DNA of 64,000 nt from Alphaproteobacteria bacterium (GCA_016124635.1 WGNJ01000019.1:215568-279567), one strand, 5' to 3'; positions 45,898-54,664 are shown, numbered from the stretch's first letter. The notes: generated by a model not told the origin, from the sequence alone. Made by a program: numbers and translations.

Positions 45898-46908
45898 ATG
45901 GTGACACAGCCACAGGCTCACAGCGCACCCGACGCCGATCTTCAGGTGGCGCGACGGGTTCTCGCGCTCGAAGGCGATGCGCTCGGCGCGCTGTCGAAGT
46001 CGCTCGACGGGTCGTTTGCGCGCGCCGTCGAAATCATGCTGGCCACGCAAGGACGCGTGATCGTGAGCGGCATGGGAAAGAGCGGCCATGTCGGCAACAA
46101 GATTGCCGCGACCCTCGCCTCGACCGGTACGCCGGCGCAGTTCGTTCATCCCGGCGAAGCAAGCCACGGCGACCTCGGCTTCTTCACCTCGAAGGACTCG
46201 GCTCTTTTGATGTCGAACTCGGGCAAGACGCACGAGCTTTCCGACATCATCGCTTTCGCGAAGCGCGCAGGCATTTCGCTCATCGGAATGACAAGCGGTG
46301 CGGATTCTCCGTTGGCGCAGCATGCGGACGTTGCGTTGATCTTGCCGCCGGTCGGCGAAGCCTGTCCGATGGGCATGGCGCCGACGACGTCCACAACGAT
46401 GATGCTCGCGCTCGGCGATGCACTTGCGGTCGCGCTGATGGAGCGGCGTGGCTTCACCGAGGATCAATACCGCGTGTTGCATCCGGGCGGGGCGCTCGGC
46501 AAGCGCCTCGTGCGCGTGCTCGACATCATGCATACCGGCAGCGAGATACCGCTGGTGCAAGGCCACACGCCGATGACCGAGGTTCTCGTCGAGATGACGT
46601 CGAAACGCTTCGGCTGCGCCGGCATCATCGACGGCGACGGCGGCCTCGTCGGCATTATCACGGACGGCGACTTGCGGCGGCACATGCAGGGCAACCTGCT
46701 GCAAAAGACGGCGCGCGAAGTGATGACGCCACGGCCACAGATGGTTCGAGCCAACGCGCTCGGCGGCGAGGCGCTCAGGCTGATGACGGAAAGTCCGGTG
46801 CGCAAAACCTGCCTCTTCGTCGTGGCCGATGAAGACGTCGGAAAAACGTCGCCGAAGGCGATCGGTATCGTGCACATCCACGATTGTTTGCGTGCGGGCG
46901 TTGCGTGA
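45898..46908 (+). CDS. kdsD: Arabinose-5-phosphate isomerase (KpsF/GutQ family)
   Basis: Converts ribulose-5-phosphate to arabinose-5-phosphate, the first step of Kdo synthesis for LPS; 336 residues. The SIS domain covers residues about 40-180 (VSGMGKSGHVGNKIAATLASTGTPAQFVHPGEASHGDLG), followed by two CBS domains (about 200-330: VLDIMHTGSEIPLV ... and AREVMTPRPQMV ...). The ATG at 45898 is preferred; in-frame ATGs at 45793 and 45739 would add non-conserved residues. Its stop overlaps the GTG of lptC, beginning a coupled Kdo/LPS-export series. Confidence 0.95.
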   Translation: MVTQPQAHSAPDADLQVARRVLALEGDALGALSKSLDGSFARAVEIMLATQGRVIVSGMGKSGHVGNKIAATLASTGTPAQFVHPGEASHGDLGFFTSKDSALLMSNSGKTHELSDIIAFAKRAGISLIGMTSGADSPLAQHADVALILPPVGEACPMGMAPTTSTTMMLALGDALAVALMERRGFTEDQYRVLHPGGALGKRLVRVLDIMHTGSEIPLVQGHTPMTEVLVEMTSKRFGCAGIIDGDGGLVGIITDGDLRRHMQGNLLQKTAREVMTPRPQMVRANALGGEALRLMTESPVRKTCLFVVADEDVGKTSPKAIGIVHIHDCLRAGVA

Positions 46909-47780
46909 GCGGCCTAGCGCAACAACAAAGCCCGGCTCCGGGCCTGCGCAACACTTGGCGAGACCGGCGGCGGCCGGTCGCAGGGTCAACCTACGGCTAT
47001 AGCCGCTTCGTGCGGATCATGAAGTTCACGCTGCCGTCGGTGGCGTTGTCACTGATCGTGCTCGTCGTGCTCTATTCGATGTTCGGCCGCGACTCACAAA
47101 ACGTCAAAATCACGTTGGAACGGCGCGCGGGAGGCGCCGACGATCAACAACTAGTGGCGCCACGCCTGACCGGCACGGATGGCAAAGGACAACCTTTCAC
47201 AGTCACCGCCAAGGCCGCGACGCAAGCGCCGGGCAAGTCGCAGAAGATGAATTTCGAGAATGTCGTCGGCGACATCACCATGCAGGACAAAAGCTGGCTC
47301 GCACTCGAGGCCACGCGCGGCATGATGGATGGCGAAGCCAAAACGCTCGACCTCTACGACACGATCAATATCTTCACCGACAAGGGCTACGAGTGTCATA
47401 CGAACTCGGCGCGCTACGATTTCGGCGCCGGGGTCTTGCAGGGACAGCACGAGATCAATTGCCAAGGGCCGCTCGGGATCATCACCGCGAAGAGCTTCGA
47501 GGGCCTGAAAGACCCGGGTAGCATGACCTTCCTGGGCGGGGTAACGACAGTCATCTATCCGGCGCCGCGCGACGAAGCAGCAAAGCGCGAAGCGGCCGAC
47601 CCGAACAGCGCCGGCAACGCTTCTCAAAGCGACGCACCGATCGCTCCCGAACCGTCCGCGCCGACTGTCCCTGCATCCGGCGGCACCGCGGCAGCCGGTT
47701 CTTCAACGACAACCGCGCCGGCGCAGCCCGATTTACGTCCAACCGTTCCGCTCCCAACTCCGAAGCCCAAACAGCCATGA
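46905..47780 (+). CDS. lptC: LPS export protein LptC
   Basis: Bitopic inner-membrane protein of 291 residues that passes LPS from LptB2FG to LptA. One TM segment lies at about 45-62 (LPSVALSLIVLVVLYSMF), then the periplasmic beta-jellyroll (about 75-215: PRLTGTDGKGQPFTVTAKAA, NFENVVGDITM, INIFTDKGYECHTNSARYDF, GVLQGQHEINCQGPLG). A Pro/Ala/Ser/Thr-rich tail of about 70 residues follows, longer than usual for the family. The GTG start forms a GTGA overlap with kdsD, and its stop overlaps lptA as ATGA. Confidence 0.92.
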   Translation: MSGLAQQQSPAPGLRNTWRDRRRPVAGSTYGYSRFVRIMKFTLPSVALSLIVLVVLYSMFGRDSQNVKITLERRAGGADDQQLVAPRLTGTDGKGQPFTVTAKAATQAPGKSQKMNFENVVGDITMQDKSWLALEATRGMMDGEAKTLDLYDTINIFTDKGYECHTNSARYDFGAGVLQGQHEINCQGPLGIITAKSFEGLKDPGSMTFLGGVTTVIYPAPRDEAAKREAADPNSAGNASQSDAPIAPEPSAPTVPASGGTAAAGSSTTTAPAQPDLRPTVPLPTPKPKQP

Positions 47781-48310
47781 TCATCCGTCTATTTCTTGTT
47801 CTTCTTTTCGCAACCGGCACTGCATACGCGGCGGGGGCCGGCGTGCCGAACCCGTTCTCAGGGATGGGCGGCGACAGCGACAAGCCGATCACAATCCAAG
47901 CCGATTCGACCGTCGCCGATATCAAGGGTGATGCGGCGACCTACAAGGGCAACGTGCACGTCGTCCAAGGCAATCTGCATTTGCGTTCCGATCGACTGCA
48001 CATTCTCGCGCAAAAGGGAACAATTTCGCGGATCGAAGCCGACGGCAATGTCGTCGTGGCGTCGGCGCAAGGCCAAGCGACAGGCGCCAACGCGGTTTAC
48101 GACGTCTCGAAGCGCTTGGTGACGCTGACGGGGAAGGTCGTACTGACAAACGGCCAAAACGTGATGCGCGGCACGCGGCTGGTGGTCAATCTTGCGTCGG
48201 GTCAGGCGAACCTCACGTCGAACGGACGTGTCGAAGGCTTGTTCGTTCCGGCAAAGGCGCCGAAAGCGCCCGCCTTAACCAACGCACAACAGCCCTCTTC
48301 GAAACCTTAA
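47777..48310 (+). CDS. lptA: LPS transport periplasmic protein LptA
   Basis: Periplasmic bridge protein of 177 residues that carries LPS from LptC to LptD. A signal peptide is present (MIIRLFLVLLFATGTAYA). The OstA-like beta-jellyroll has ITIQADSTVADIKGDAATYKGNVHVVQGNLHLRSDRL, ISRIEADGNVVVASAQGQATGANAVYDV and TLTGKVVLTNGQNVMRGTRLVVNL. The tail is short and Ala/Pro-rich. The ATG overlaps the lptC stop (ATGA). Confidence 0.96.
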   Translation: MIIRLFLVLLFATGTAYAAGAGVPNPFSGMGGDSDKPITIQADSTVADIKGDAATYKGNVHVVQGNLHLRSDRLHILAQKGTISRIEADGNVVVASAQGQATGANAVYDVSKRLVTLTGKVVLTNGQNVMRGTRLVVNLASGQANLTSNGRVEGLFVPAKAPKAPALTNAQQPSSKP

Positions 48311-48378
48311 GATGAACGAGCAAAGTGTTGTGACTTCACGCAATTTTAAGGCCAAACGCTATTTGATGAGCCAGTTCA

Positions 48379-49188
48379 ATGGGTAACGGGTACAGCGACG
48401 AAAGCGGCATGCACTTCGAGACGCACCTTGGCGGGCAGTATGGCGGCCCGCGGCTCGTCGCCGAGCAAACGGGGCTTGTTGCCGATCAGATCGGCAAGAG
48501 CTTTCGCCGGCGCCCGGTCGTGCGCGGCGTGTCCTTGCAAGTGAAGCGCGGTGAAGCGGTGGGCCTGCTCGGACCCAACGGCGCCGGCAAGACCACATGC
48601 TTCTACATGATCACCGGACTGATCCCGGTCGACACCGGCACGATCTATCTCGACGGACACAACATCACGGCGCTACCGATGTATCGCCGCGCGCGCCTCG
48701 GCATCGGCTACCTGCCGCAGGAAGCCTCCATCTTCCGTGGGCTGACGGTCGAGCAGAACATTCTCTCGGTCGCCGAACTCGTCGAACACGATCGTCAGCG
48801 CCGGCGCCAACTGGTCGACGATTTGCTCGCCGAATTCGCAATCGAACATTTGCGCCGCGCCCCTGCCCTCGCTCTCTCGGGCGGCGAACGCCGCCGCGTG
48901 GAGATTGCACGCGCTCTGGCAACGCAACCATCCTTCATGCTGCTGGACGAACCTTTCGCCGGTATCGATCCGATCGCGATCGGCGAGATCCGCAAGCTGG
49001 TCCAGCATCTCAAGGAGCGCGGCATCGGCGTTCTGATCACCGATCACAACGTGCGGGAAACGCTCGATATCATCGACCGGGCCTACATCATTCACGACGG
49101 CGAAGTGATGACCGAGGGGAGCCCTCAGGATATCGTTTCGAATATCGACGTTCGTCGCGTCTATCTCGGCGAGCGGTTCTCGCTCTGA
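48379..49188 (+). CDS. lptB: LPS export ABC transporter ATP-binding protein LptB
   Basis: Cytoplasmic ATPase of the LptB2FG LPS extractor, 269 residues. Walker A is G65-PNGAGKTT, the Q-loop is in YLPQEASIF, the signature LALSGGERRRVEIARAL, Walker B FMLLDEPFAGIDP and the switch histidine ITDHNVRE. The first 30 residues (to about LVAEQTGL) extend beyond the usual family start; an in-frame ATG at 48409 would remove ten of them. It lies 68 bases after lptA and 13 bases before rpoN. Confidence 0.96.
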   Translation: MGNGYSDESGMHFETHLGGQYGGPRLVAEQTGLVADQIGKSFRRRPVVRGVSLQVKRGEAVGLLGPNGAGKTTCFYMITGLIPVDTGTIYLDGHNITALPMYRRARLGIGYLPQEASIFRGLTVEQNILSVAELVEHDRQRRRQLVDDLLAEFAIEHLRRAPALALSGGERRRVEIARALATQPSFMLLDEPFAGIDPIAIGEIRKLVQHLKERGIGVLITDHNVRETLDIIDRAYIIHDGEVMTEGSPQDIVSNIDVRRVYLGERFSL

Positions 49189-49201
49189 CGATGGCTGTCC
49201 C

Positions 49202-50725
49202 ATGGCGCTGACCCAACGATTGGAGATCCGCCAGGGCCAGGCGCTCGTCATGACGCCTCAACTGCAGCAGGCAATCAAGCTGCTGCAGATGTCGAATCTC
49301 GAGCTCGCCGCGTATGTCGAGCAAGAGCTGGAGAAGAACCCGCTTCTCGAGCGCGATGAAGCCAAGGCGCGCGAGGACAACAGCAAAGAAGAAGCGATCG
49401 CCGCCGCCGACAACGCGCTCAGTCTGCGAGAGGATGCGCCGCCGGCGGACGCTTCGCGCGATCTCGACACCGACTACGACAACGTCTACGGCGAAGACAG
49501 TGCCGCCGACCGCGCGGCACCGGCACCGAGCAACGACATCGGCGCGTCGTCCTATGCCAACGCGCGCGGCGGCCGTTTCGACGACGAAGACGCAATGTCG
49601 CTCGAGTCGACGCTGGCGCACGCGACCAATCTGCACGATCACCTGATCAATCAGCTGCAAGTCGCGTGTCCCGACGCGCGCGACCGTCTCATCGGTGCTT
49701 ATCTCATCGATCTGATCGATGAATCCGGTTACCTGGCGGGCGACATGTCAACGGCGGCACAGCATCTTGCGGTGCCGACGGATGTCATCGAGTGCGTGCT
49801 CGGCAAGATTCAAATGTTCGATCCGACCGGTGTCGGCGCGCGGACGCTGAGCGAATGTCTGGCGCTGCAGCTGAAGGAAAAGAACCGGCTTGATCCGGCC
49901 ATGCAGGCCGTCCTCGCCAATCTCGAGCTGCTTGCCAAGCGCGACGCAGCGCAATTGATGCGCGTCGCCCAAGTGTCTGCAGAAGACCTCGCAGACATCA
50001 TTGCCGAGATCAAACAGCTCAATCCGAAACCTGGGTTGAAGTTCGGCTCCGAGCCCGTGCAACCCGTCGTTCCCGATGTCTTCGTGCGCGAGACCGCAAC
50101 CGGCGGGTTCCAAGTCGAACTAAATTCCGAAACGCTGCCACGCGTTCTGGTCAATACGCGTTATTACGCACAGACGTGCAAACGCGGCAAGGAAGCAAAG
50201 ACCTATTTGAGCGACTGCCTCAACAATGCGAACTGGCTGGTCAAGAGCCTCGATCAGCGGGCTCGCACGATCCTGAAGGTCGCAACTGAGATCGTGCGCC
50301 AACAGGACGGTTTCTTCGTGCACGGCGTGACGCATTTGCGGCCGCTCAACCTGCGCGTCATCGCGGAAGCAATCGGCATGCACGAATCAACCGTGAGCCG
50401 CGTCACTGCCAATAAATACATGGCGACGCCGCGCGGAACCTTCGAACTCAAATATTTCTTCACGTCGTCGATCGCCTCGTCCGAGGGCGGAGAGGCCCAT
50501 TCGGCCGAGGCCGTGCGCCATCACATCCGCGAGCTGATCGACGGCGAGAAACCCACAGCTATCCTGTCGGACGATCGCATCGTTGAAATTTTGCGTAAGT
50601 CCGGCATCGATATTGCGCGCCGAACCGTCGCGAAATATCGTGAAGCCATGCGGATTCCTTCATCTGTCGAACGCCGCCGTCTCAAACAGGATCTTGGACT
50701 ACCGGAGGGCGCTGCCGCCCCCTGA
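49202..50725 (+). CDS. rpoN: RNA polymerase sigma-54 factor
   Basis: Sigma-54 of 507 residues, driving enhancer-dependent promoters such as nitrogen-assimilation genes. Region I is the glutamine/leucine-rich LTPQLQQAIKLLQMSN-type start (here VMTPQLQQAIKLLQMSNLEL); an acidic region II runs from about 55 to 125; the core-binding domain, about 130-330; and the DNA-binding part with LRVIAEAIGMHESTVSRVTANKY. The RpoN box ARRTVAKYRE is at 472-481. It follows lptB closely and precedes hpf and ptsN, the standard rpoN neighbourhood. Confidence 0.98.
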   Translation: MALTQRLEIRQGQALVMTPQLQQAIKLLQMSNLELAAYVEQELEKNPLLERDEAKAREDNSKEEAIAAADNALSLREDAPPADASRDLDTDYDNVYGEDSAADRAAPAPSNDIGASSYANARGGRFDDEDAMSLESTLAHATNLHDHLINQLQVACPDARDRLIGAYLIDLIDESGYLAGDMSTAAQHLAVPTDVIECVLGKIQMFDPTGVGARTLSECLALQLKEKNRLDPAMQAVLANLELLAKRDAAQLMRVAQVSAEDLADIIAEIKQLNPKPGLKFGSEPVQPVVPDVFVRETATGGFQVELNSETLPRVLVNTRYYAQTCKRGKEAKTYLSDCLNNANWLVKSLDQRARTILKVATEIVRQQDGFFVHGVTHLRPLNLRVIAEAIGMHESTVSRVTANKYMATPRGTFELKYFFTSSIASSEGGEAHSAEAVRHHIRELIDGEKPTAILSDDRIVEILRKSGIDIARRTVAKYREAMRIPSSVERRRLKQDLGLPEGAAAP

Positions 50726-50846
50726 CGGTCTGTCGTTGACAGGCCAGAAGGTCGCGGCTAAACGTCCGCCGCCTTTCGCGAGAAGCAACGCTTCCGAACA
50801 TGATTCGCGAAGCGTCTTTCACCTCAAACCCCGGGCGCGAAAAGCA

Positions 50847-51422
50847 ATGCTGCTGAATATCACCGGAAAACAGATCGACATCGGATCGGCTCTACGCACG
50901 CACGTCGAGGCACGCATGGCGAGTTGCGCCGCCAAATATTTCGACCGGACCGTCGACGGCGCCGTCACGTTCGTTCGCGACGGCTTCGAGTATCGCGCGG
51001 ATTGCGCGCTGCACTTGGCCTCGGGCCTGCATCTGCACGCGCAAGCCCGTTCGTCCGACATCTATGCAAGTTTCGACATGGCGGCGGAACGTCTCGAGAA
51101 ACGTCTGCGCCGCTACAAGCGCCGTTTGCGCGACCACCACAACGGAGCGCGCAGCGCTTACCCCGTGAGCTCAGCGCGCGAGCAAGTGTTCGCCGCCGAA
51201 GCCGAGGACGGCGCAGAACCAACGACGACGGCGCCTGTCGTGGTGTCGGAGAACACGCTCGAATTGCGAACTCTCACGGTCGGCGAAGCGGTCATGCAGC
51301 TCGATCTGACCGACAAGCCGGCGGTCGTGTTCCGCAACAGCGCGCACGGCGAAATCAACATCGTCTACCGGCGGTCGGACGGCAACATCGGCTGGATCGA
51401 CCCGGCGTTGCAGAAATCGTAA
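50847..51422 (+). CDS. hpf: Ribosome hibernation promoting factor, long form
   Basis: Long HPF of 191 residues that dimerises inactive 70S ribosomes into 100S particles. The N-terminal S30AE domain (1-105) begins MLLNITGKQIDIGSALRTHVE and includes ASFDMAAERLEKRLRRYKRRLRDH. The C-terminal dimerisation domain (about 130-190) has LELRTLTVGEAVMQLDLTDKPAVVFRNSAHGEINIVYRRSDGNIGWIDP. The ATG at 50847 is the family start; the frame is open far upstream into rpoN but without similarity. It lies between rpoN and ptsN as in most proteobacteria. Confidence 0.95.
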   Translation: MLLNITGKQIDIGSALRTHVEARMASCAAKYFDRTVDGAVTFVRDGFEYRADCALHLASGLHLHAQARSSDIYASFDMAAERLEKRLRRYKRRLRDHHNGARSAYPVSSAREQVFAAEAEDGAEPTTTAPVVVSENTLELRTLTVGEAVMQLDLTDKPAVVFRNSAHGEINIVYRRSDGNIGWIDPALQKS

Positions 51423-51468
51423 CGCCGCTACGTGCAGTGCCTTTGGTGAAACCACTTAGTCAGGCGTT

Positions 51469-51936
51469 ATGGATATCGCAGAAATCTTGGCACCTCAGGG
51501 CGTCTTCCCGAGGGTCAAAGCCGCCAACAAGAAGAAGCTGCTGATCGACCTTGCGCAACGCGCCGCGTCCCTTATCGGCGCGAAGGAAGACAAGATCTTC
51601 GAGGCGCTTTGGGAGCGCGAGAAACTGTCGACGACAGGTGTCGGCCACGGCGTGGCGATCCCGCACGGGCGACTGCCCAAGCTCGAGCGCATCACGGCGG
51701 TCTTCGCGCGGCTCGAGGAAGCCATCGATTTCGACGCCGTGGACGATGCGCCGATCGATCTCGTGTTTTTGCTGCTGACCCCCGAGGACGCCGGCGCCGA
51801 TCATCTCAAAGCACTCGCCCGCGTCTCGCGGCTGATGCGAAGCGCCGCCATGTGCGAGAAGCTGCGCGCGGCACCGGATAAAGCTGCGCTCTACGCGCTT
51901 CTCACCGAACCCACCGCCACCTTCCAAGCGGCCTAG
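51469..51936 (+). CDS. ptsN: PTS IIA-like nitrogen regulatory protein PtsN
   Basis: EIIA-Ntr of 155 residues, end point of the nitrogen-related phosphotransfer chain (PtsP-PtsO-PtsN), which regulates potassium and nitrogen metabolism. The phosphorylated histidine is H66 in GVGHGVAIPHGRLP. The remaining fold markers are AVFARLEEAIDFDAVDDAPIDLVFLLLTPE and HLKALARVSRLMRS. It is 46 bases after hpf and converges on the DUF1150 gene 14 bases away. ptsO and ptsP are not in the window. Confidence 0.97.
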   Translation: MDIAEILAPQGVFPRVKAANKKKLLIDLAQRAASLIGAKEDKIFEALWEREKLSTTGVGHGVAIPHGRLPKLERITAVFARLEEAIDFDAVDDAPIDLVFLLLTPEDAGADHLKALARVSRLMRSAAMCEKLRAAPDKAALYALLTEPTATFQAA

Positions 51937-51950
51937 GCGCCTCGCTCCGA

Positions 51951-52238
51951 TTAGTGGACGCTGACCGGCTCCAGGTCGTGCTGGCGCGCGGCGGCAAATG
52001 CGAGTTCGCGATCGTCCATGACCGCAACGCGGCGCCCGTCGGCCAAGTGCAACGCAAAGAACTTCTGGCTCGACGGTACGGAAGCATCTTCCGGCAGAAC
52101 GCCGTCCCCCTTGAGTTCGTCGACGCCGACTTCACGCACATAGACCGTATTGGGAGCGATGAGACGCGCAATCGCTTCCGCATCAAGCGGAGGCAACTCC
52201 ACCTTCGTTCCACGGTTCTCGTTCTTGTTCGACTGCAT
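51951..52238 (-). CDS. DUF1150 family protein
   Basis: Protein of 95 residues of the DUF1150 family, found next to small heat-shock genes in alphaproteobacteria. Landmarks are AIARLIAPNTVYVREVGVDEL, FFALHLADGRRVAVMDDRELAFAAARQHDLEPVSVH. Its function is unknown; context suggests a stress role. An AGGAG ribosome site (GAAGGAGTAACC) precedes the ATG. It lies 123 bases downstream of hsp20 in the same direction and is probably transcribed from the heat-shock promoter at 52833-52860. Confidence 0.9.
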   Translation of the reverse strand: MQSNKNENRGTKVELPPLDAEAIARLIAPNTVYVREVGVDELKGDGVLPEDASVPSSQKFFALHLADGRRVAVMDDRELAFAAARQHDLEPVSVH

Positions 52239-52315
52239 GGTTACTCCTTCCTACAGCCACCGAAGGAAAGCCCCGAAACAGGCAGCCCGTTCCCTGGTGC
52301 TGGGTCATATATGGT

Positions 52316-52336
52316 GCCGATGTGGCAGAATTGGTA
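52316..52336 (+). other. tRNA-Leu-like 5' fragment
   Basis: The segment GCCGATGTGGCAGAATTGGTA matches in layout the 5' acceptor and D-loop part of tRNA-Leu (compare 44393-44413). No matching 3' acceptor, anticodon or T arm follows, so it is at most a relic. It lies between hsp20 and DUF1150. Confidence 0.35.
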
Positions 52337-52361
52337 CCGGGGCCGGTCCGAAATCCGGCAG

Positions 52362-52772
52362 TCACCCGAGCGTGATCGGGATTTTCCTTACCTCAGGCGC
52401 CGATCTCACGCGCTTGAGATCGATACGTAACAGACCGTTCAGCAAGCGAGCGCTCTCGACTTCCCAGCCCTCGGCCAAAATGAAGCTGCGGCCAAAACCA
52501 CGCGCTGCGATCCCCTTGTAGAGGAAGGTGCGCTCTTCCTCGGTTTGCGGCTTCTCGCCGCGAATGCTGAGCTCGCGGTCGGTCAGCGTGATCGATAGCG
52601 CGTCCGGCGCGAAGCCCGCGACTGCGAGCGTTATGCGCAAATGACCGTCGCTTAGCTCTTCGATGTTGCACGGCGGATAAGCCTCCGCCTGTTTGGTCAG
52701 GCGATCGAGCACGCGCTCAATCTCCTCGAAGCCGAGCAAATAAGGATGGCCAAATGGGCCCGGTCGCGACAT
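52362..52772 (-). CDS. Small heat shock protein Hsp20
   Basis: ATP-independent holdase of 136 residues. The alpha-crystallin domain spans about residues 33-125: YPPCNIEELSDGHLRITLAVAGFAPDALSITLTDRELSIRGEK, then FLYKGIAARGFGRSFILAEGWEVESARLLNGLLRIDLKR. The A-x-x-x-n-G-v-L signature appears as ARLLNGLLRI, and the C-terminal I-x-I-like anchor as KIPITL. The N-terminus FGHPYLLGFEEIERVLDRL is typical of the alphaproteobacterial class B/HspC type. An RpoH-type promoter lies 60-90 bases upstream. Confidence 0.93.
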   Translation of the reverse strand: MSRPGPFGHPYLLGFEEIERVLDRLTKQAEAYPPCNIEELSDGHLRITLAVAGFAPDALSITLTDRELSIRGEKPQTEEERTFLYKGIAARGFGRSFILAEGWEVESARLLNGLLRIDLKRVRSAPEVRKIPITLG

Positions 52773-52829
52773 CAGGGTCCTCGAAGCAGCATCCGAGACT
52801 AGCGCCGGCCGCAGTCGTCGAATACACCC

Positions 52830-52860
52830 CGCATGTAAGCGCGCCTTTCACGCAATCAAG
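52830..52860 (-). promoter_or_regulatory. RpoH-type heat-shock promoter of hsp20
   Basis: On the minus strand CTTG (52860-52857), a 17-base spacer, CTTACAT (52839-52833) and G at 52830. The alphaproteobacterial sigma-32 consensus is CTTG-N17/18-CYTATNTNNG; only one base of the -10 deviates. It lies 61 bases before the Hsp20 ATG. Confidence 0.65.
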
Positions 52861-52873
52861 CCACTCAGCCTTT

Positions 52874-54664
52874 ATGCGTAGCCTTAACGACTGTTTTGCC
52901 CTCTTCGACGACGCGACCTGGCCCTCGCGGCCGGCGCGCCTATTGAGCGAACCGGTGCGGCTCGTCGAGGCGACCGACGTCCGCGATGTGGAGCAGGCTT
53001 TCGACGCAGTCGAAGATGCTGTCGCTCAAGGGATGTTCGCCGGCGGCTACTGCGCCTACGAACTCGGTTATGCATTCGAGCCGAGGCTCGCGCCGCTGAT
53101 GCCACGCACTGGCCGGCCGCTGATGCGGTTCGTTCTGTTCGGCAAATCGGAAATCTTGACGAGCGAGGCGCGCCGCGAATTCCTCTCCAAGGCCGGCGAG
53201 GCACAGATCGGGCCGGCGACGGCGAATGTCGGCGAAACCGATTACCGGTCGAAGATCGGCCGCATTCGCGAGCTCATCGGCGACGGCGACGTTTACCAGG
53301 TCAACTTCACGCTCAAGCTTCGTATGCCGTTCGAAGGCGACCCGCTTCGTCTCTATGCGCGGCTGCGCGAGACCGCGCGCGCCGGTGCGGCGAGCTTCCT
53401 GAGCTTTCCGGATGAGGACATCGTCTCGCTGTCGCCAGAGCGCTTCTTTGCGATCGAGGACGGATGCATCAACGCGCGGCCGATGAAGGGCACGTGTCCG
53501 CGCGCTCCCGACTGGCGGAGCGACGCAACGCGCAAGTTGGATTTGCGCGCCGACCCGAAGCAGCGAGCCGAGAACCTGATGATCGTCGATTTGCTGCGAA
53601 ACGACATCTCCCGCGTCGCGAAGATCGGGACGGTGACGGTCGACGACTTGTTCACGGTCGAGACGTACCCGGCGTTTCATTCGATGACATCCGGCATCTC
53701 GGCGGTGATGCGAGACGACGTCCGGCTGCGCGACGCGATGAAGGCGCTGTTTCCCTGCGGCTCCGTCACCGGCGCGCCAAAGATCCGGGCGATGGAGATC
53801 ATTCGCGAGCTGGAGCAGGAGCCGCGCGGCGTCTATTGCGGCGCGGTCGGCGTCGTAGACGGCAAGCGTGCGGCATTCAATGTCGCGATCCGGACACTCG
53901 CCGTGCGGGACGGGGCGGCCGAGATGGGCATCGGTGGCGGCATCGTCTGGGATTCGGATGCCGCCAGCGAATATCAGGAGTGCCTGCTGAAGGCCCGCTT
54001 CCTGACGGCACCGCCGGCCGATTTTCAGCTCATCGAGACGATGCGCTGGACGCCCCAGCAAGGCTTTTTCCTCTTCAAGCGCCATCTGGCTCGGTTGAAG
54101 CGCTCGGCACGATACTTCGGCTTCGTGATCGACCAGAACGTGATCCGAGATCGTCTCATTGCCGCGATTGCGCTCGAAACAGCGCCGCAGCGGGTGCGGC
54201 TCACGCTCGCCCGGGACGGCGCGATCGAGGTTTCGACGGCAGCCCTTGCGGCCCAAGGCGCCGACGCTGTCTGGAAATACGTCGTCTCCGGCCAACGGAC
54301 GAATTCCGCCGATCCACGGTTTCATCACAAGACGACGGAGCGCCAGCTTTACGACGGCGAGTTGCGGCGGCTGCAAGGCGCTCTAGGTGTGGATGAGGTC
54401 GTCTTCCTCAACGAGCGTGGGGAGGTGACCGAGGGGAGCCGAACCACGCTTTTCCTCGAGCGCAACGGCCGTTGGTATACGCCGCCGCTGGCTTGTGGGG
54501 TGCTCGACGGCTGCTTGCGCGGAGAGCTGATCGAGCGCGCGGACCCGATCATCGAAGAGCGCGTCTTGAGCGCCGACGACCTCGCGACGGGGCAGGTCTG
54601 GTTCGGCAATACGCTGCGCGGATTGATCCGCGGACAGAGCGTTGCAGCAGCAGCTGCGGCCTAA
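52874..54664 (+). CDS. pabB: Aminodeoxychorismate synthase I / aminodeoxychorismate lyase fusion
   Basis: Bifunctional PabB-PabC protein of 596 residues for p-aminobenzoate (folate) synthesis. The PabB chorismate-binding domain is at about 1-385, with GDVYQVNFTLKL, LSPERFFAIEDGCINARPMKGTCPR (P-I-K-G-T-like lysine), ENLMIVDLLRNDISRVA and GSVTGAPKIRAMEIIRELE. The class IV aminotransferase-like PabC lyase is at about 395-596, with the PLP lysine in HHKTTERQLYD and the VVFLNERGEVTEGSRTTLFLE motif. The ATG at 52874 is used; a GTG at 52835 would extend it by 13 residues. The gene is divergent from hsp20. The glutaminase partner PabA is not in view. Confidence 0.93.
   Translation: MRSLNDCFALFDDATWPSRPARLLSEPVRLVEATDVRDVEQAFDAVEDAVAQGMFAGGYCAYELGYAFEPRLAPLMPRTGRPLMRFVLFGKSEILTSEARREFLSKAGEAQIGPATANVGETDYRSKIGRIRELIGDGDVYQVNFTLKLRMPFEGDPLRLYARLRETARAGAASFLSFPDEDIVSLSPERFFAIEDGCINARPMKGTCPRAPDWRSDATRKLDLRADPKQRAENLMIVDLLRNDISRVAKIGTVTVDDLFTVETYPAFHSMTSGISAVMRDDVRLRDAMKALFPCGSVTGAPKIRAMEIIRELEQEPRGVYCGAVGVVDGKRAAFNVAIRTLAVRDGAAEMGIGGGIVWDSDAASEYQECLLKARFLTAPPADFQLIETMRWTPQQGFFLFKRHLARLKRSARYFGFVIDQNVIRDRLIAAIALETAPQRVRLTLARDGAIEVSTAALAAQGADAVWKYVVSGQRTNSADPRFHHKTTERQLYDGELRRLQGALGVDEVVFLNERGEVTEGSRTTLFLERNGRWYTPPLACGVLDGCLRGELIERADPIIEERVLSADDLATGQVWFGNTLRGLIRGQSVAAAAAA

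Noticed and set aside
52940..54376. 478-codon minus-strand frame opposite pabB
   Set aside because: Antisense of a clearly coding PabB-PabC fusion.
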